Part shown: positions 53,581 through 62,653 of the stretch, in pieces
How the letters are laid out: each line of letters starts with the position of its first letter
How positions within the stretch are numbered: position 1 is the stretch's first letter
Source: Bythopirellula sp041737835
GTDB taxonomy: Bacteria > Planctomycetota > Planctomycetia > Pirellulales > Lacipirellulaceae
Direction: 5' to 3' (one strand)
NCBI GenBank assembly: GCA_041737835.1
Contig: JBGSQY010000018.1
Length of the DNA stretch: 64,000 nt
The notes under the pieces: generated by a model
What the model was told of the DNA's origin: nothing
The model's input: only the letters and a program-made list of their open reading frames with translations
Databases searched by the model: none
Made by a program: the position numbers and the translations under genes

Positions 53581-54699
53581 TTATTCTTCAAAATCTGCGG
53601 GAGTGTCTTCTTCATCGAGATTGGCGGCGCGGCCCGCGGTGGAGAGCAAATCATCAAATCCACCGACGGCTAGAATCTTCTGTTTGATCTCCTCGGTGAT
53701 CTGAGGATTCTCTTTCAGAAAAACACGTGACTTTTCTTTGCCTTGCCCGAGTTGCATTTCGCCATAGCGAAACCAAGCACCGGTGCGGGAAAGAACTTTC
53801 TTTTCCAAACCCAAATCGAGAATGTCACCTTCGTAGCTGATGCCATCGGAATGCATCATATCGAATTCGGCAGCACGGAATGGTGGGGCGACCTTGTTCT
53901 TTACGATCTTGGCACGCACGCGTTGGCCGATGACTTCTTCGCCATCCTTCAACTGACCGATCCGACGGACGTCGATGCGGCAGGAAGCATAGAACTTGAG
54001 GGCCCGACCACCGGGGGTCGTTTCGGGGCTGCCGAACATGACACCGATTTTTTCGCGAATTTGATTGATAAAAATCACCGAGGTCTTGGCTTTGGCAATC
54101 ACGGCCGTGAGTTTCCGCATCGACTGGCTCATCAAACGAGCTTGCAAGCCGACGTGCGAATCGCCGATTTCCCCGTCGAGTTCCTTTTTAGGAACCAATG
54201 CCGCAACCGAGTCGACCACAATCACATCGACCGCGTTCGACTTGATAAGCATCTCAGTGATGTGCATGGCCTCTTCACCATGTCCAGGTTGGCTTACCAA
54301 GAGCGTCTCGAGATCGACACCGAGCTTTTTGGCCCATGTGGGGTCGAGGGCATGCTCGGCATCGATAAAAGCTGCAATGCCACCGGCCTTTTGAGCTTCG
54401 GCAATCACGTGCAGGGCGAGCGTCGTTTTACCGCTCGATTCTGGGCCGTAGACTTCTATGATGCGTCCGCGGGGAATTCCCTGGCCCCCCAGGGCGATGT
54501 CGACGGACAGGCTCCCCGTGGAAATCCCTTCGATCCGACAAATCTTGTCGGCACCTAGGGGCATGATGGAACCTTCGCCGAATTGCTTTTCGATCGCTTC
54601 GACCGTATTTCGCAATTCGGTACTGCCAGAGAGCATCTTCTCGGCGGGAGTCTGTTTTGCGGAAGCCTTAACAGGCTTCGCCTTTTCTTTTTTAGCCAT
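53581..54699 (-). CDS. recA: Recombinase A
   Basis: About 372 aa from ATG 54699 (MAKKEKAKPVKAS); in-frame ATGs at 54762 and 54822 are also possible. Walker A GPESSGKTT, VDSVAALVPK, loop L2 region NQIREKIGVMFGSPETTPGG; all regular RecA motifs. It catalyses strand exchange and co-protease activity for the SOS response. The acidic C-terminus (ANLDEEDTPADFEE) is typical. A direct repeat lies upstream. Confidence 0.97.
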   Translation of the reverse strand: MAKKEKAKPVKASAKQTPAEKMLSGSTELRNTVEAIEKQFGEGSIMPLGADKICRIEGISTGSLSVDIALGGQGIPRGRIIEVYGPESSGKTTLALHVIAEAQKAGGIAAFIDAEHALDPTWAKKLGVDLETLLVSQPGHGEEAMHITEMLIKSNAVDVIVVDSVAALVPKKELDGEIGDSHVGLQARLMSQSMRKLTAVIAKAKTSVIFINQIREKIGVMFGSPETTPGGRALKFYASCRIDVRRIGQLKDGEEVIGQRVRAKIVKNKVAPPFRAAEFDMMHSDGISYEGDILDLGLEKKVLSRTGAWFRYGEMQLGQGKEKSRVFLKENPQITEEIKQKILAVGGFDDLLSTAGRAANLDEEDTPADFEE

Positions 54700-54828
54700 G
54701 GTGGTTCTCGACGATGTGTTTTGGCTCGGCACGGAATTCTTGCTAGCAACTGCTGTTACCATGTGTTCGGACCCTTTATCCAACAGAAAAGGCGGGGATG
54801 CAAGCCGCAGCGAACGGCACAACTTTTA

Positions 54829-54850
54829 TACTGTACGCACGAATACTGTA
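54829..54850 (-). promoter_or_regulatory. Direct repeat TACAGTA-N8-TACAGTA upstream of recA
   Basis: On the plus strand TACTGTA is at 54829-54835 and again at 54844-54850, 15 bp apart. On the recA strand this reads TACAGTA-N8-TACAGTA, about 130 bases before the chosen start. Each half matches the half-site core of enterobacterial LexA boxes, but as a direct rather than inverted repeat. A regulatory role is inferred, not shown. Confidence 0.4.
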
Positions 54851-55199
54851 TCGGTGTTCAGTAAAGTTTGCAAGAAGATTTTTTTGTTGATTTTTCACCG
54901 GTTTTTAGGCATATTACGACGAAACTCAGGACTGCCTATTTGGACAAGCGAGAATTTCCCGACCTCCGGAGACGAGACGTTTGTTCTTATCTGCCCAAGG
55001 AAATCCAGAAACAAGGCCTCTAAGACAGACCTTTTCAAATGCAAAAAAGCCACGTTACGGCGTTTTGCGGTTCAGATTGCGTGAAAATCCACGGAAATTA
55101 TGATAATTAAAGCGCATTGCCCCGTGGGCTTTGCGGGTCGTTTGAACATCATTTTCCCACCTGCATCGCCTTTCTTGGTAATTCACTCGGAGATTAATT
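54851..55199. other. Spacer between recA and the PEP-CTERM gene
   Basis: About 350 bp, AT-rich near the recA side. It should contain the recA promoter and the promoter of the plus-strand gene. A plus-strand frame running into it from within recA is an antisense shadow. Nothing else was recognised. Confidence 0.4.
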
Positions 55200-57008
55200 A
55201 TGTGGCACCGTCATCCTCGGCGGATTTGTTGCAGTATCGTTTGTCATCTCTTAGTCATTTTGCTTTTTTCAGCGTACGGCTCAGACCAGCTGCGGGCGTC
55301 GCTACTGAACCCGCTTGCCTACACTTCGCAAGGCAGCTTTGAGGTGGGCATTGGTAATGCGGTGACGATTGATACAACCGCTGGAGAAATCCGAGTCAAT
55401 GGAATCCTCGCCTTTACCGCGACGATCGATAACCAGAATGGTTTAGCCAATCCTGCAACCGGAGTGCCCGAACTTGCCATCTTTAGTTTCGACGACATCA
55501 GCATCGGCCCTGGCGTGGCGGTGACAGTCACAGGGAGCCGCGGACTGGCGCTTTTGTCGCGTGACGATGTGGTTATTCGCAGCGCCCTTTCCGTGAATGG
55601 TGGCAATTATGGCGCACCGAGCGTGGCTGGCGGTTTCGCCGGTGGAAGTTCTGCAGCTGCTGGCGCCGGACCTGGTGCCGGCCAACCGACTTACATTGGC
55701 AATTACGCTGGTGCGGGTGGAGGTGCCTACGGCGGCAATGGAGGCCGAGGAGGCGGATATAGCGACACGGACAGCCTTGGTGGTGCCTCCTACCCGGCGA
55801 GCAATTCCATTGTGGGCTCGCTATATGGCGGCAGCGGCGGCGGCTCCGGCCGTAACGGCGATACATACGGTGACGGAGGCGGTGGGGGTGGCGTTCTCGA
55901 AATCAGCGCTCTTGGCGAGGTCAAAATTTTAGCTCCGGTCACGTCGGAGGGTGGAGCAGCGGGTGTCGCCGCAAATGGCTATGGCGGGGGCGGGGGAGGC
56001 AGCGGTGGGTCTATTCGGGTTGCGGGGCAAAAAGTCACTCAGGCACTATCAGGTACCATTTCTGCCGACGGCAGCGACGGTGGTAATGCCTCCGGCGGTG
56101 GTGGCACAAACGCAGGGGGAGGAGGCGGTGGTGGCCGGGTTCTGATTCAACAAAATGCCGCCCCTCTGGCGAGCGGGGTCAGTGCCAACGGTGGATCAGC
56201 AATTGGTGCGGCTCAACCGGGCAGCAACGGGACTGTGGAACAACTCCAAACTTACGTAAGCACCAGCACACTCCCTTTGAACGTCCGGATAGGGACTGGT
56301 TCGAAATCGGGTTTCACATCTTTAGCACGCGGTGGCGATTTCTCAGGCGCTCTTTACGGGCTCTTTGACCATGTTGGAGCGGGTTTTACAGGAGTAGCCG
56401 AGGGCTCCACGTTTGCATTCAGTGGTGGCCTGGGAGGAAGTGTCGTTCAACTCCTCCCGTTGACGTATAGCACCAACAGTCGAACAACTGAAACTGTAAC
56501 CGTGCATAGCAATGGCGGAGATGCGGTGCTGGCAGTCGGACGGGGGGTGGGACCTACATTCGCAACGAATATGGGGGCTCATCCCAACACAACAATCAAT
56601 TTAGGCACAACAGGCGTAAATTACAGTGCTGCTTTTCACTTGATTCTCAACAACGCCAGCACCGATCTGGGCATGGATTCATCGCTCACGTCCCTGGGCA
56701 TCTTGAGCGTGACTCTCGGAGGCCCCGATGCCGCGGCGTTCAGCGTTGATAGTCTCATTCCAGCAATTCTGTATGAACAGCAATTTGCCAACCTCCCCAT
56801 CCACTTTCATCCGACCGAAATCCGGTCCTACAGTGCGACGTTGACCATTCAAACCGATCAAGGCGCTGCAAATGGCGCCCTCGGCCAAGCGTTTACTTAT
56901 CAACTTTCGGGAAGCGGGGTCACCGTTTCGACTGTTCCCGAACCCATGACGGCATCGCTACCGCTGGCCTTTGCGGGCGTAGGTCTAACGATGCGCCGGC
57001 GTGGATGA
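55200..57008 (+). CDS. Gly-rich PEP-CTERM protein
   Basis: 602 aa. N-terminal hydrophobic signal (SIVCHLLVILLFSAYG). Long stretches of Gly, Ser and Ala lie at about 140-340 (for example GAGGGAYGGNGGRGGGYSD), as in other planctomycete surface proteins. A beta-rich region near 480-580 (LGILSVTLGGPDAAAFSVDS) looks like a choice-of-anchor D-type domain. The C-terminus STVPEPMTASLPLAFAGVGL plus MRRRG is the PEP-CTERM signal. Function unknown; no enzymatic motif. Confidence 0.8.
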   Translation: MWHRHPRRICCSIVCHLLVILLFSAYGSDQLRASLLNPLAYTSQGSFEVGIGNAVTIDTTAGEIRVNGILAFTATIDNQNGLANPATGVPELAIFSFDDISIGPGVAVTVTGSRGLALLSRDDVVIRSALSVNGGNYGAPSVAGGFAGGSSAAAGAGPGAGQPTYIGNYAGAGGGAYGGNGGRGGGYSDTDSLGGASYPASNSIVGSLYGGSGGGSGRNGDTYGDGGGGGGVLEISALGEVKILAPVTSEGGAAGVAANGYGGGGGGSGGSIRVAGQKVTQALSGTISADGSDGGNASGGGGTNAGGGGGGGRVLIQQNAAPLASGVSANGGSAIGAAQPGSNGTVEQLQTYVSTSTLPLNVRIGTGSKSGFTSLARGGDFSGALYGLFDHVGAGFTGVAEGSTFAFSGGLGGSVVQLLPLTYSTNSRTTETVTVHSNGGDAVLAVGRGVGPTFATNMGAHPNTTINLGTTGVNYSAAFHLILNNASTDLGMDSSLTSLGILSVTLGGPDAAAFSVDSLIPAILYEQQFANLPIHFHPTEIRSYSATLTIQTDQGAANGALGQAFTYQLSGSGVTVSTVPEPMTASLPLAFAGVGLTMRRRG

Positions 57009-57046
57009 AGTTGAATAAGCATGCTATAGCGCTGCTCAACGCCTGC

Positions 57047-57616
57047 TTATCCGCCCAACTTTAGATGCGCCAGCGGCGTGTATTTGGGCCCGGAGCGTTG
57101 TGGCTCGCTGGCATAGACAACAACCTCGTCGACAAACATTTGCCCGCCGGCAAAGTTGCTCAGTTGCGTCACCCCTTCGACCAAGGCACCGTTATCCTGG
57201 CCAGGGCCCACGCGGCCCAGGGTCAGATGCGGCACGAATTGGCGATTCTCGCCGCGAAAGCCCATCCCTTCCAGATTGGTTTCCACTTTGGCTTGTAGGG
57301 CTGCGAATTGATCCATCCCTTCAGAGACACCAAGCCATAGCACTTTGGGACGATCCAACTTGGGAAACGCACCCACTCCCGAGCCCGTGAGTGAAAAGGG
57401 GGCGACATCAGCCACGATCTTTTGCACGCGGCGGCAAACCTCGGCGATTTCTTCATCCTTGAGATCACCCAAGAATTGAAGCGTCCAGTGGAGATTCTCT
57501 GGCTCGACCCACTTCACGTTACTAGCCAAAGGGCGCAATCGTTCAATCGCCGCCTGCGCTTGGGCATGCACGCCATCCACGGCTTCCACGGCGATAAAGG
57601 TGCGGGTCTTGGCCAT
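57047..57616 (-). CDS. thpR: RNA 2',3'-cyclic phosphodiesterase
   Basis: 189 aa from ATG 57616 (MAKTRTFIAVEAV). Two HxTx motifs of the 2H family: HWTL (LHWTLQFLG) and HLTL (PHLTLGRVG). It hydrolyses 2',3'-cyclic phosphate ends of RNA or joins tRNA halves in vitro. The longer upstream frame runs through the clpC terminator and is not used. Confidence 0.9.
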   Translation of the reverse strand: MAKTRTFIAVEAVDGVHAQAQAAIERLRPLASNVKWVEPENLHWTLQFLGDLKDEEIAEVCRRVQKIVADVAPFSLTGSGVGAFPKLDRPKVLWLGVSEGMDQFAALQAKVETNLEGMGFRGENRQFVPHLTLGRVGPGQDNGALVEGVTQLSNFAGGQMFVDEVVVYASEPQRSGPKYTPLAHLKLGG

Positions 57617-57694
57617 AGATGCGAGCGGGATGCGTAAGCTTCCCGATTCTGTTTTGCAGCGGGCTTTCGCCCGCCGCTTGCCATGAAACAAAAA

Positions 57695-57726
57695 AATCGC
57701 CGCCGAGCGCGTGCTCGACGGCGATT
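57695..57726 (-). terminator. Intrinsic terminator of clpC
   Basis: AATCGCCGCCGAGC-GCGT-GCTCGACGGCGATT, a 14-bp stem with one mismatch, followed on the minus strand by a T-run (seen as A's at 57690-57696). It lies 21 bp after the clpC stop. Confidence 0.85.
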
Positions 57727-57747
57727 GTCGTTAACTCATTACAAAAA

Positions 57748-60315
57748 TCAACCTTCGGTCGATTCGTCGTCGTCTCCGCCATCGGCAAGTGCGCCGACTG
57801 GCTCGGGCTCCGGTTCGCCTTCCATGCGGCCATCGAAGGTCAGCTGCTTTTTGCCAGCCACCTTCTTGACGCTCACACGGATCACCTGCTTGCCGTTGAA
57901 TTCACCCTTAAGCAACTCCTCGGCTAACGGATCTTCGATGAACGACTCGATCGCTCGCCGCAAAGGCCGAGCCCCGTAATCGGTGTTGGAACCCTTTTTG
58001 ATGAGGAATTCCTTCGACTCGTCGCTGAGTTCCAGGGCAAGTCCACGCTCTTTCAATCGGCCGCGAATCTTGCTGAGTTCCAATTCGACCACGTCCTTCA
58101 AGTCGGTCGTCGTCAAATGGCGGAACACAATGATGTCGTTCACGCGGTTGATAAACTCGGGACGGAACACCTTTTCGATTTCCTCGACCACCCGCTTCTT
58201 CATGCTGTCGTACGAAGCATCTTCGTCGGGTTTTTGGAAACCAAAGGCCGCTTCGTTCTTGATCGCATCGGCACCGGCGTTGGTGGTCATGATCAAGATC
58301 ACGTTGCGGAAGTCGACGTTCCGGCCAAAACTGTCAGTCAGGCGTCCTTCTTCCATCAACTGCAACAGCATGTTGAAGACTTCAGGGTGGGCCTTTTCGA
58401 TTTCGTCCAAGAGCACCACGGCATACGGACGACGGCGAATCTGCTCGGTGAGCTGACCACCTTCTTCGTAGCCGACGTAGCCCGGAGGGGCACCGATCAA
58501 GCGGCTCACGTTGTGCTTTTCCATGTACTCGCTCATGTCGATCTGGATGAGGGCTTCCTCATCACCGAACATGAACTCGGCCAAGGCTTTGGCAAGCAAC
58601 GTCTTACCGACACCGGTGGGTCCCGCGAACACGAAGCAACCGGTAGGCCGCTTGGGATCTTGCAAACCGCTGCGACTGCGACGCACCGCCTTGGCGATGG
58701 CCTTGATGGCCTCGTCCTGGCTGATCACGCGACCGTGCAGTTCTTCTTCCATCTTCATCAAGCGTAGCGTGTCTTCGGTGGTCATCCGGGTGAGCGGAAT
58801 GCCCGTCATCTTGGAGACCACTTCGGCGATCACTTCTTCGTCGACCACGCCACCATTCTCACGCGATTTCTCACGCCATTCCTTGGTGATGGTCTGCTTC
58901 TTTTTCTTGAGCTTATCGGCTTGATCGCGGAGCGAAGCGGCCTTCTCGAAATCTTGATTCGCGACGGCTTCTTCCTTCTCGCGGTTAAGCTGCTCGACGT
59001 CGTCGTCGATTTCCTTCAGATTGGGCGGCTTCGACATCGTCTTGAGCCGCACCCGCGCGCCCGATTCGTCGATCACGTCGATCGCCTTGTCCGGCAAGCA
59101 ACGGCCCGTGATGTAGCGATCCGAAAGCTCCACGGCGGACTTGATCGCGTCGTCGGTGATTTGCACGCGATGATGCTCTTCGTAGCGATCCCGCAAGCCT
59201 TCGAGGATTTTTATGGTGTCCTCGGCGGTCGTGGGTTCGACAAGCACTTCCTGGAAACGGCGAGCGAGCGCCGAATCCTTTTCGATGTACTTGCGATACT
59301 CATCAAGCGTGGTGGCCCCGATGCATTGGATTTCGCCTCGAGCCAAGGCGGGCTTGAGCACGTTGGACGCGTCGATGGCCCCTTCGGCACCACCGGCACC
59401 CACCAAGGTGTGCAATTCGTCGATGAACAGAATCGTGTTCTTCGCACGACGCACTTCGTTCATCACGGCCTTAATACGCTCTTCGAATTGGCCGCGGTAC
59501 TTGGTACCAGCCACCATCATCGCGAGGTCCAAGACCACGATCCGACGATCAAGCAACAATTCCGGCACGTTGCCGTCGACCACTCGTTGGGCGAAACCTT
59601 CGACGATGGCCGTCTTGCCAACGCCGGCTTCACCCAACAACACGGGATTGTTCTTCGTGCGGCGGCAGAGCACCTGGATCGCCCGTTCGATTTCTTTCTC
59701 GCGGCCAATCACCGGATCGAGCTTGCCTTGACGGGCCAGTTCGGTCAGATCGCGGCCAAAACTGTCGAGGGCCGGAGTCTTGCTCTTGCTGCTCTTGCGA
59801 CCTTCGCGTTCTCCTTCTTCCCCACCGGCTTCGCCAACGCGACCACCGCGCGGGGAATCTTCGCCTTCTAGGCCATGGCCCAAAAGATTGAGAACTTCCT
59901 CGCGAACTTCTTCGAGCTTGAGGCCCAAATTCATGAGCACTTGAGCAGCGACGCCTTCTTGCTCACGCAACAGGCCTAGCAAAATGTGCTCGGTGCCCAC
60001 GTAGTTGTGGTTCAGATGACGGGCTTCTTCCATCGAGTATTCGATGACTTTCTTAGCCCGTGGCGTCTGCGGGAGCTTGCCCATCGTGACCATATCGGGG
60101 CCGCTTTGGACAAGCTTTTCAACTTCGAGTCGGATTTTGCGAAGGTCCACGTCCAGATTCTTCAGGACGTTGGCGGCAACGCCGCTCCCCTCTTTGATCA
60201 AGCCGAGCAAAACGTGCTCGGTACCAATATATTCGTGATTGAACCGCTGTGCCTCTTGATTGGCCAACTGCATCACTTTGCGAGCGCGGTCGGTGAAACG
60301 TTCGTACATGGCCAT
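57748..60315 (-). CDS. clpC: ATP-dependent Clp protease ATP-binding subunit
   Basis: 855 aa. An N domain (two repeats, NHEYIGTEHVLLGL and NHNYVGTEHILLGL, residues 1-145), AAA1 with Walker A GEAGVGKT and Walker B TILFIDE, a UVR-like middle segment (DFEKAASLRDQADKLKKKK), then AAA2 with GPTGVGKT. The order and length are those of ClpC, which unfolds substrates for ClpP. The C-terminus is acidic (DGGDDDESTEG). The TPR gene lies 54 bp upstream on the same strand. Confidence 0.96.
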   Translation of the reverse strand: MAMYERFTDRARKVMQLANQEAQRFNHEYIGTEHVLLGLIKEGSGVAANVLKNLDVDLRKIRLEVEKLVQSGPDMVTMGKLPQTPRAKKVIEYSMEEARHLNHNYVGTEHILLGLLREQEGVAAQVLMNLGLKLEEVREEVLNLLGHGLEGEDSPRGGRVGEAGGEEGEREGRKSSKSKTPALDSFGRDLTELARQGKLDPVIGREKEIERAIQVLCRRTKNNPVLLGEAGVGKTAIVEGFAQRVVDGNVPELLLDRRIVVLDLAMMVAGTKYRGQFEERIKAVMNEVRRAKNTILFIDELHTLVGAGGAEGAIDASNVLKPALARGEIQCIGATTLDEYRKYIEKDSALARRFQEVLVEPTTAEDTIKILEGLRDRYEEHHRVQITDDAIKSAVELSDRYITGRCLPDKAIDVIDESGARVRLKTMSKPPNLKEIDDDVEQLNREKEEAVANQDFEKAASLRDQADKLKKKKQTITKEWREKSRENGGVVDEEVIAEVVSKMTGIPLTRMTTEDTLRLMKMEEELHGRVISQDEAIKAIAKAVRRSRSGLQDPKRPTGCFVFAGPTGVGKTLLAKALAEFMFGDEEALIQIDMSEYMEKHNVSRLIGAPPGYVGYEEGGQLTEQIRRRPYAVVLLDEIEKAHPEVFNMLLQLMEEGRLTDSFGRNVDFRNVILIMTTNAGADAIKNEAAFGFQKPDEDASYDSMKKRVVEEIEKVFRPEFINRVNDIIVFRHLTTTDLKDVVELELSKIRGRLKERGLALELSDESKEFLIKKGSNTDYGARPLRRAIESFIEDPLAEELLKGEFNGKQVIRVSVKKVAGKKQLTFDGRMEGEPEPEPVGALADGGDDDESTEG

Positions 60316-60369
60316 ACTCCCCTTCTTGATTCGCCTTTCGGCTGTGCGTCGTAAAACGACTTGCCGTCT

Positions 60370-61068
60370 TTACGCAGCATGCCGCCGATTGGTTTCGTTG
60401 ATCTCGGTGGCCGACGGCTGAGCGTCGGTAATTTTAATCGTCTGGGTCTCGTCTTCGTGTGTATTTGTCGTTTTTTGTTCCAGTTCACTCTGTTCCAACA
60501 CGGCGGCGTTTTCCCGTCGCTCGACCGTGATTTCGTTTTGCCAAGGGTCGGCTGCTTCCAACCGGCTTAACTTATCGAGTTGGCGAATCGCTTCGCGATG
60601 CCGACCTTGATGCCGCCAAAGTGTGGCAAGCATCAGCCGGGCTTCCGCGTCGCGGTCATCCAACTTCAGTAGCTTCAGGAGCAATTGCTCCGCAGCTACC
60701 CAATCGCCCTGCAAGTAAACTCGCTGAGCATCACGATACAATTGTTCCCTGGGTTCGGCCACAAGGCCAACGCTTGGCGTTTCGCTGGCCGATTCGTCGC
60801 TGTTTCCCGTGGCGGCTACTTCGTGCGACATTTGCACACGACATTGCCACCAACCGACCAACCAACTCGCCGCGACCACACCATATCCACCGAGCAGATA
60901 TTCATGAGGTATCCACTCGTGAAACACGCAGGTCGCGAGGATCAGCACGTTGACCAACGCGGTAAATCCTACAGCTATCACCAAACCTGCCCAAGACCCC
61001 CGCAACCAGAGCTGGGGAAGTCCGGGCCAAAAGTAGGCGATCTTCGGCAGTTTTCGCGTCGGCATCAT
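60370..61068 (-). CDS. Membrane-anchored TPR protein
   Basis: 232 aa. Two hydrophobic segments (about 27-48 and 60-73) are followed by a cytoplasmic part with a TPR pair (LYRDAQRVYLQGDWVAAEQLLLK, AEARLMLATLWRHQGRHREAI) and an acidic, Thr/Glu-rich tail. No catalytic motif. Just upstream of clpC on the same strand, so possibly cotranscribed. Role unknown. Confidence 0.75.
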   Translation of the reverse strand: MMPTRKLPKIAYFWPGLPQLWLRGSWAGLVIAVGFTALVNVLILATCVFHEWIPHEYLLGGYGVVAASWLVGWWQCRVQMSHEVAATGNSDESASETPSVGLVAEPREQLYRDAQRVYLQGDWVAAEQLLLKLLKLDDRDAEARLMLATLWRHQGRHREAIRQLDKLSRLEAADPWQNEITVERRENAAVLEQSELEQKTTNTHEDETQTIKITDAQPSATEINETNRRHAA

Positions 61069-61414
61069 GCGTGACCTCGCCGAGCCTCACGGTCACATCT
61101 TAGACAATCGTGTGCCTAGAATAGTGACTTCGCAAGTTTAGCCCGCGACAGTGCGGAAGCAAGGCAACTCTAGGCCCGCAACCGCTTTACAGCCTGGAAA
61201 TGGGTTTGTGTATCCACCAACTGTGGCGAACCTACCACGTGCGCAGCAGACTCCGCCGACAGACAATTCGTCCGGTGGGAAGATAACGATAATGACGGCC
61301 ACCGACGAGGGCGGTTTGCGGGCAACCGGACACCTGGGGTTCCCCGTTGAATCCGGCCATAATGGGTTGCTAGCTACTTTTTCATCACTAAGCCGCAAGC
61401 GGCGAGAACAAACA

Positions 61415-62455
61415 GTGAATTCCGAACATCAGATCCTTCGCATCCTCGACGCCTCGGCCAACCGGGCTGCTGAGGGTTTGCGCGTGGTTGAAGATTTCTG
61501 CCGTTTCGCCCTCGACGACCGCCATCTCACGACGCTGGTAAAAGAGATACGGCACGAATTGGCGGCCACGCTGACCACCCTGCCCCGAGTAGATCGCCAC
61601 GCCATGCGTGAGACGCAGGCCGATGTTGGAACTTCGATTTCCACTTCGGCTGAGAATCAACGAGTCGATGCCACAGCCGTGTGCGAAGCGAGCTGCGAGC
61701 GACTGAAGCAATCGTTGCGAAGTCTGGAAGAATTCAGCAAAGTCACGTCGCCAGAAGCTGCATCTAAGTTCGAGAGTTTGCGTTATCGGTTCTACACCCT
61801 CGAAAAAGCCATCACCAGCCGCTCGCGGCTTAGCGGCACTCCACTCGAACAAGCCAAACTGTGCGTGCTCATCGATGGCTCGTTCGAACTAGAAAAAATT
61901 CCGGAATTAAACGCCGCCGGCGTGGGAATGATCCAATTCCGGGATAAAAATCTCGATGATCGGGCGTTGCTGGCCCGTGCGTTGAAGCTGCGGGATCTCT
62001 GTCATAGCCCGACGGCGGAAGCCGAGGGTTGCCTGCTTATCATCAACGACCGGCCCGACATCGCCGCGGCAGTGCAGTCTGATGGGGTCCATCTGGGCCA
62101 AGACGATCTGCCCGTGAAGGCAGCTCGTGAAATCTTGGGGCCACGCAAATTCATCGGCGTATCGACGCACAGCATCGAACAAGCACGCCAAGCCGCTATC
62201 GACGGTGCCAACTACATCGGCGTCGGTCCGACTTTTCCGTCGACCACAAAATCGTTTGATGTCTTCCCAGGCACAGCTTTGCTAAAACAAGTTGCCGAAG
62301 GGATTTCACTACCCGCGTTCGCGATTGGCGGGATCACGCTTGAGAATCTCCCAGAGGTGCTCGCCACGGGCATCAAGCGCGTGGCGGTGAGTGGAGCGAT
62401 CGCGAAAGCTGCGAAGCCGAGTGAAGTCGCCAATCGATTCAGCTCGTGTTTATAA
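61415..62455 (+). CDS. thiE: Thiamine phosphate synthase with N-terminal extra domain
   Basis: About 346 aa from GTG 61415; an ATG at 61292 would add 41 residues that do not look conserved. The first about 180 residues (LRILDASANRAAEGLRVVED) form an alpha-helical domain seen in cyanobacterial-type ThiE. The C-terminal half is the ThiE barrel: QFRDKNLDDRALL, IINDRPDIA, DGVHLGQDDLPV and GVGPTFPSTTK. It joins HMP-PP and thiazole phosphate. Not adjacent to thiC, which is about 9 kb away. Confidence 0.93.
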   Translation: MNSEHQILRILDASANRAAEGLRVVEDFCRFALDDRHLTTLVKEIRHELAATLTTLPRVDRHAMRETQADVGTSISTSAENQRVDATAVCEASCERLKQSLRSLEEFSKVTSPEAASKFESLRYRFYTLEKAITSRSRLSGTPLEQAKLCVLIDGSFELEKIPELNAAGVGMIQFRDKNLDDRALLARALKLRDLCHSPTAEAEGCLLIINDRPDIAAAVQSDGVHLGQDDLPVKAAREILGPRKFIGVSTHSIEQARQAAIDGANYIGVGPTFPSTTKSFDVFPGTALLKQVAEGISLPAFAIGGITLENLPEVLATGIKRVAVSGAIAKAAKPSEVANRFSSCL

Positions 62456-62460
62456 AGATT

Positions 62461-62547
62461 TTAAACGCAAAGTTCGCAAAGTTTACGCAATGATCGCAGA
62501 GGACTTTTCTCAGCGATCCTCTGTGTCTTGGCGATCTCTGCGTTTAA
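62461..62547. repeat. Palindromic repeat TTAAACGCA...TGCGTTTAA
   Basis: The arms TTAAACGCA (62461-62469) and TGCGTTTAA (62539-62547) are perfect. The inner parts (CGCAAAGTTTACGCA / CAGCGATCCTCTGTG) are partly complementary. In the spacer between thiE and manC. Confidence 0.65.
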
Positions 62548-62653
62548 TCCCCCCACCGCCTGCTGAAGCAGGCTCGCCAGCTCAAGTGTTCGTGCGGTAT
62601 CATGAATTGCTTAATCATCTGATCCCTGAACTCTCGCCCCTGACCTCTCCCTT

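Noticed and set aside
54458..55084. Plus-strand frame of 208 codons overlapping recA
   Set aside because: It is antisense to recA over most of its length, lacks a ribosome binding site and has no recognisable features.
58921..59871. Plus-strand frame of 316 codons inside clpC
   Set aside because: It mirrors the strongly conserved clpC reading frame. Its composition reflects codon usage of the opposite strand.
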